DNA of 7,102 nt, taken from assembly GCA_016179165.1 (NCBI GenBank), contig JACORX010000306.1:1-7102 (forward strand), read 5' to 3'. Below are positions 6,301 to 7,102 of this stretch, one piece after another; the stretch's first letter is position 1; each line of letters begins with the position of its first letter. The notes under the pieces were generated by a model, which saw only the letters and a program-made list of their open reading frames with translations, searched no databases and was not told where the DNA came from. The position numbers were made by a program, and so were the translations under genes. This DNA comes from Candidatus Rokuibacteriota bacterium (lineage in GTDB: Bacteria; Methylomirabilota; Methylomirabilia; Rokubacteriales; CSP1-6).

Positions 6301-6753
6301 GGCCGGTCCTCCCCACGAGGCCTTGGGCAGGCGGACGGTGAGGACGGGGCAGGCCGCCAGCCGCACCACGCGCTCGGCCACGCTGCCGACCAGGACGCGA
6401 TTGAGGCCGGTTCGTCCCTCGGTGCCCATCACGATCATGTCGGCCTTCTCGGCTTCGGCCCGGCGCAGGATCTCCGAGGCCGGCACCCCCTCGTCCACCA
6501 CGACGCGGGCGGCGACGCCGGTGGCCCGGATGGCCGCCGCCCGCTCGCCGAGCCGCTGCTCGGCCCACGTCCGCTGGCCGCGATAGAACTCCACGACGTC
6601 GGCCATGCCGATGACGCTCTCGCCGTAGAGCATCGGCTGGCCGGCGACGTGCAGCAGGATGACTTCTCCGCCGAGCGCCCGGGCCAGCTCCACGGCCTTG
6701 GCCTCGGCGTTCACCGCGGATTCGGAGAAGTCGGTCGGATGAAGAATCTTCAT
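4684..6753 (-). CDS. Universal stress protein fused in frame to GroEL (689 residues)
   Basis: One open frame starts with a universal stress protein and runs without a stop into GroEL. Residues 1-141 are a [16 protein letters not shown] at the N-terminus and the nucleotide-binding pattern G-x2-G-x9-G-S (Gly110, Gly113, Gly123-Ser124), ending in the strand CPVLTVR. About ten linker residues ([10 protein letters not shown]) precede Met152, where GroEL begins. The start ATG at 6753 has AGGAGG 6 bases upstream and overlaps the upstream kinase stop as ATGA, so translation is likely coupled. USPs bind ATP and help survival under stress; GroEL folds proteins in a double-ring chamber. Because GroEL N-termini line the chamber floor, seven USP domains per ring would crowd it, so a working fusion would need an altered assembly. 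A single change at Trp147 (TGG to TGA, 6313-6315) would split the frame. The frame is certain; whether the fusion is made is not. Confidence 0.75.
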   Translation of the reverse strand: MKILHPTDFSESAVNAEAKAVELARALGGEVILLHVAGQPMLYGESVIGMADVVEFYRGQRTWAEQRLGERAAAIRATGVAARVVVDEGVPASEILRRAEAEKADMIVMGTEGRTGLNRVLVGSVAERVVRLAACPVLTVRLPKASWGGPAMPHKQVLFRSDAREKVLRGATALADAVRVTLGPKSRCVLIQKAFGPPVVCNDGVTIAKEMELKDPVENLGAQMMRQAAERTGDAVGDGTSTATLLAHAIFADGVRNVVAGASAIDLKHGLDRGARVAVVALRALSRPVLSRLEKAQVATISAHNDATIGELVAEAMEKVGNEGVISVEESKTTETQLEVVEGLQFDRGYLSPYFITDPEKLATALEDALVLLTDRKLTVMKDLLPLLEQVARTGEPILIFAEDVEGDALATLVVNKLRGALRCVAVKAPGYGDRRKEMLEDIAVLTGGTVISEELGIKLESVEPRHLGRAKRIVVDKEATTIIGGAGDKAAIEGRTQQVRQQIEKSTSDYDREKLEERLAKLAGGVAVIRVGAPSESEMKSRKEALDDAISATKAAVAEGIVPGGGLALLRAIDAAEREEGQCEGDERTGLQILRRALEAPTRQIAENSAVDGGVVVNRMREGKGSMGFDAARKQYVDLVEAGIIDPTKVVRIALENAVSAASLLLLTEATLTEAEEEKDKEPARALG
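6308..6314 (-). promoter_or_regulatory. Internal ribosome binding site at the GroEL start
   Basis: GGGGAGG on the minus strand lies 7 bases before ATG 6300, inside the USP-GroEL frame. Here it encodes the Trp-Gly-Gly linker. Its strength and spacing point to independent initiation of GroEL. Confidence 0.75.
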
Positions 6754-7102
6754 GGTGGGCCTCCTGGCGGTGGCGCCCCGCCGAGGGCCCGGCGGACCGT
6801 CTCCACCTGCGTCGCCAGTGACTGCGTGGTGTCGACCCGGGCGTGCTCGGCCGGATCCACCTCGACGACGGCCTCGAACTCCGCGCGGAGCCGGTCGAAG
6901 AGGTCTTCGGTCGCGTCCGAGACCGACGGCGCGCTGGCTCGCCGCCGCAGCCGGTCGCGCAGCGTCGCCTCGTCGGCGGTGACCTCGACGAAGCGGAACG
7001 GCCGCCGGTGGCGGGTGGCCAGCTCGCGAGCCCGGCCCCGCAGCGCCCGGCTGCCGAACGTCGCGTCGAGGACGACGCCGCGGCCGGAGCCGAGCACCAC
7101 GT
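6750..7102 (-). CDS. AAA/P-loop kinase domain protein, C-terminal part (cut by right edge)
   Basis: The last 117 or so residues of a protein resembling the C-terminal P-loop kinase half of bifunctional aminoglycoside-phosphotransferase-like/ATP-binding proteins (COG0645-type with an APH-like N-terminus). Visible parts are a Walker-B-like strand GVVLDATF followed by a basic helix ([15 protein letters not shown]), the strand [17 protein letters not shown] with an Arg-rich lid ([12 protein letters not shown]), and the closing pattern [15 protein letters not shown] with VDTTQSL. The Walker A and any N-terminal domain are off the window, so the bifunctional form is inference. Its substrate is unknown; despite the name, such genes are not shown to give resistance. 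The stop TGA (6750-6752) overlaps the USP start by four bases, which places it upstream in the same operon. Such genes often sit beside USP genes in stress islands. Confidence 0.8.
   Translation of the reverse strand, partial: VVLGSGRGVVLDATFGSRALRGRARELATRHRRPFRFVEVTADEATLRDRLRRRASAPSVSDATEDLFDRLRAEFEAVVEVDPAEHARVDTTQSLATQVETVRRALGGAPPPGGPP
6760..6765 (-). promoter_or_regulatory. Ribosome binding site of the USP start
   Basis: AGGAGG on the minus strand, 6 bases before ATG 6753, lies inside the end of the kinase gene. With the ATGA overlap it suggests efficient coupled re-initiation. Confidence 0.85.

Noticed and set aside
5759..6586. 275-codon plus-strand frame opposite USP-GroEL
   Set aside because: Antisense to conserved chaperonin and USP codons, with Ser/Arg/Thr-rich shadow composition.
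1..7102. CRISPR arrays, tRNA or rRNA genes
   Set aside because: No regularly spaced repeats, cloverleaf-like segments or rRNA-like conserved blocks were seen on either strand.

Overview
The window is high-GC DNA from an environmental, probably Gram-negative, bacterium. Codons favour G or C in the third position, Shine-Dalgarno sites are strong, and the gene families are those common in soil and subsurface Proteobacteria or in candidate phyla such as Rokubacteria/Methylomirabilota. I cannot name the species from the sequence; the lineage is an inference.

Layout, left to right. (1) 1-383, minus strand: the N-terminal third or so of a protein-L-isoaspartate O-methyltransferase, cut by the left edge. 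(2) 553-1949, minus strand: a flavin-binding PNPOx/Nim-like protein, a possible 25-residue ORF coupled to its stop, a hairpin, and a protein made of three BON domains; these look co-transcribed. (3) 1950-2555: a gene-poor stretch holding a decayed transposase C-terminus on the plus strand, with a sigma70-like promoter overlapping its tail. (4) 2556-3662, plus strand: a complete 6-phosphofructokinase. (5) 3625-3807: the orphan C-terminus of a P-type cation ATPase on the minus strand, plus a perfect hairpin between convergent genes. (6) 3808-7102, minus strand: a compact operon of an AAA/P-loop kinase (C-terminal part, cut by the right edge), then a universal stress protein in the same open frame as a full-length GroEL, then a formate/nitrite-family channel. 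Junctions are tight: a 4-base ATGA overlap between kinase and USP, and about 9 bases between GroEL and the channel.

The gene set resembles a stress-survival or low-oxygen maintenance island: USP, chaperonin, protein repair methyltransferase, BON protein, flavin-binding reductase-like protein, glycolytic kinase, small-anion channel and a vanished cation pump. The family assignments are read from the sequence; the shared role is inferred from the company these families keep in DosR-type and similar hypoxia/dormancy clusters.

The most striking feature is the 689-codon frame joining a USP to GroEL with no stop between them, while a strong internal Shine-Dalgarno and ATG sit exactly at the normal GroEL start. 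It may encode a true fusion, a standalone GroEL, or both. The transposase relic and ATPase tail show that the island has been rearranged.
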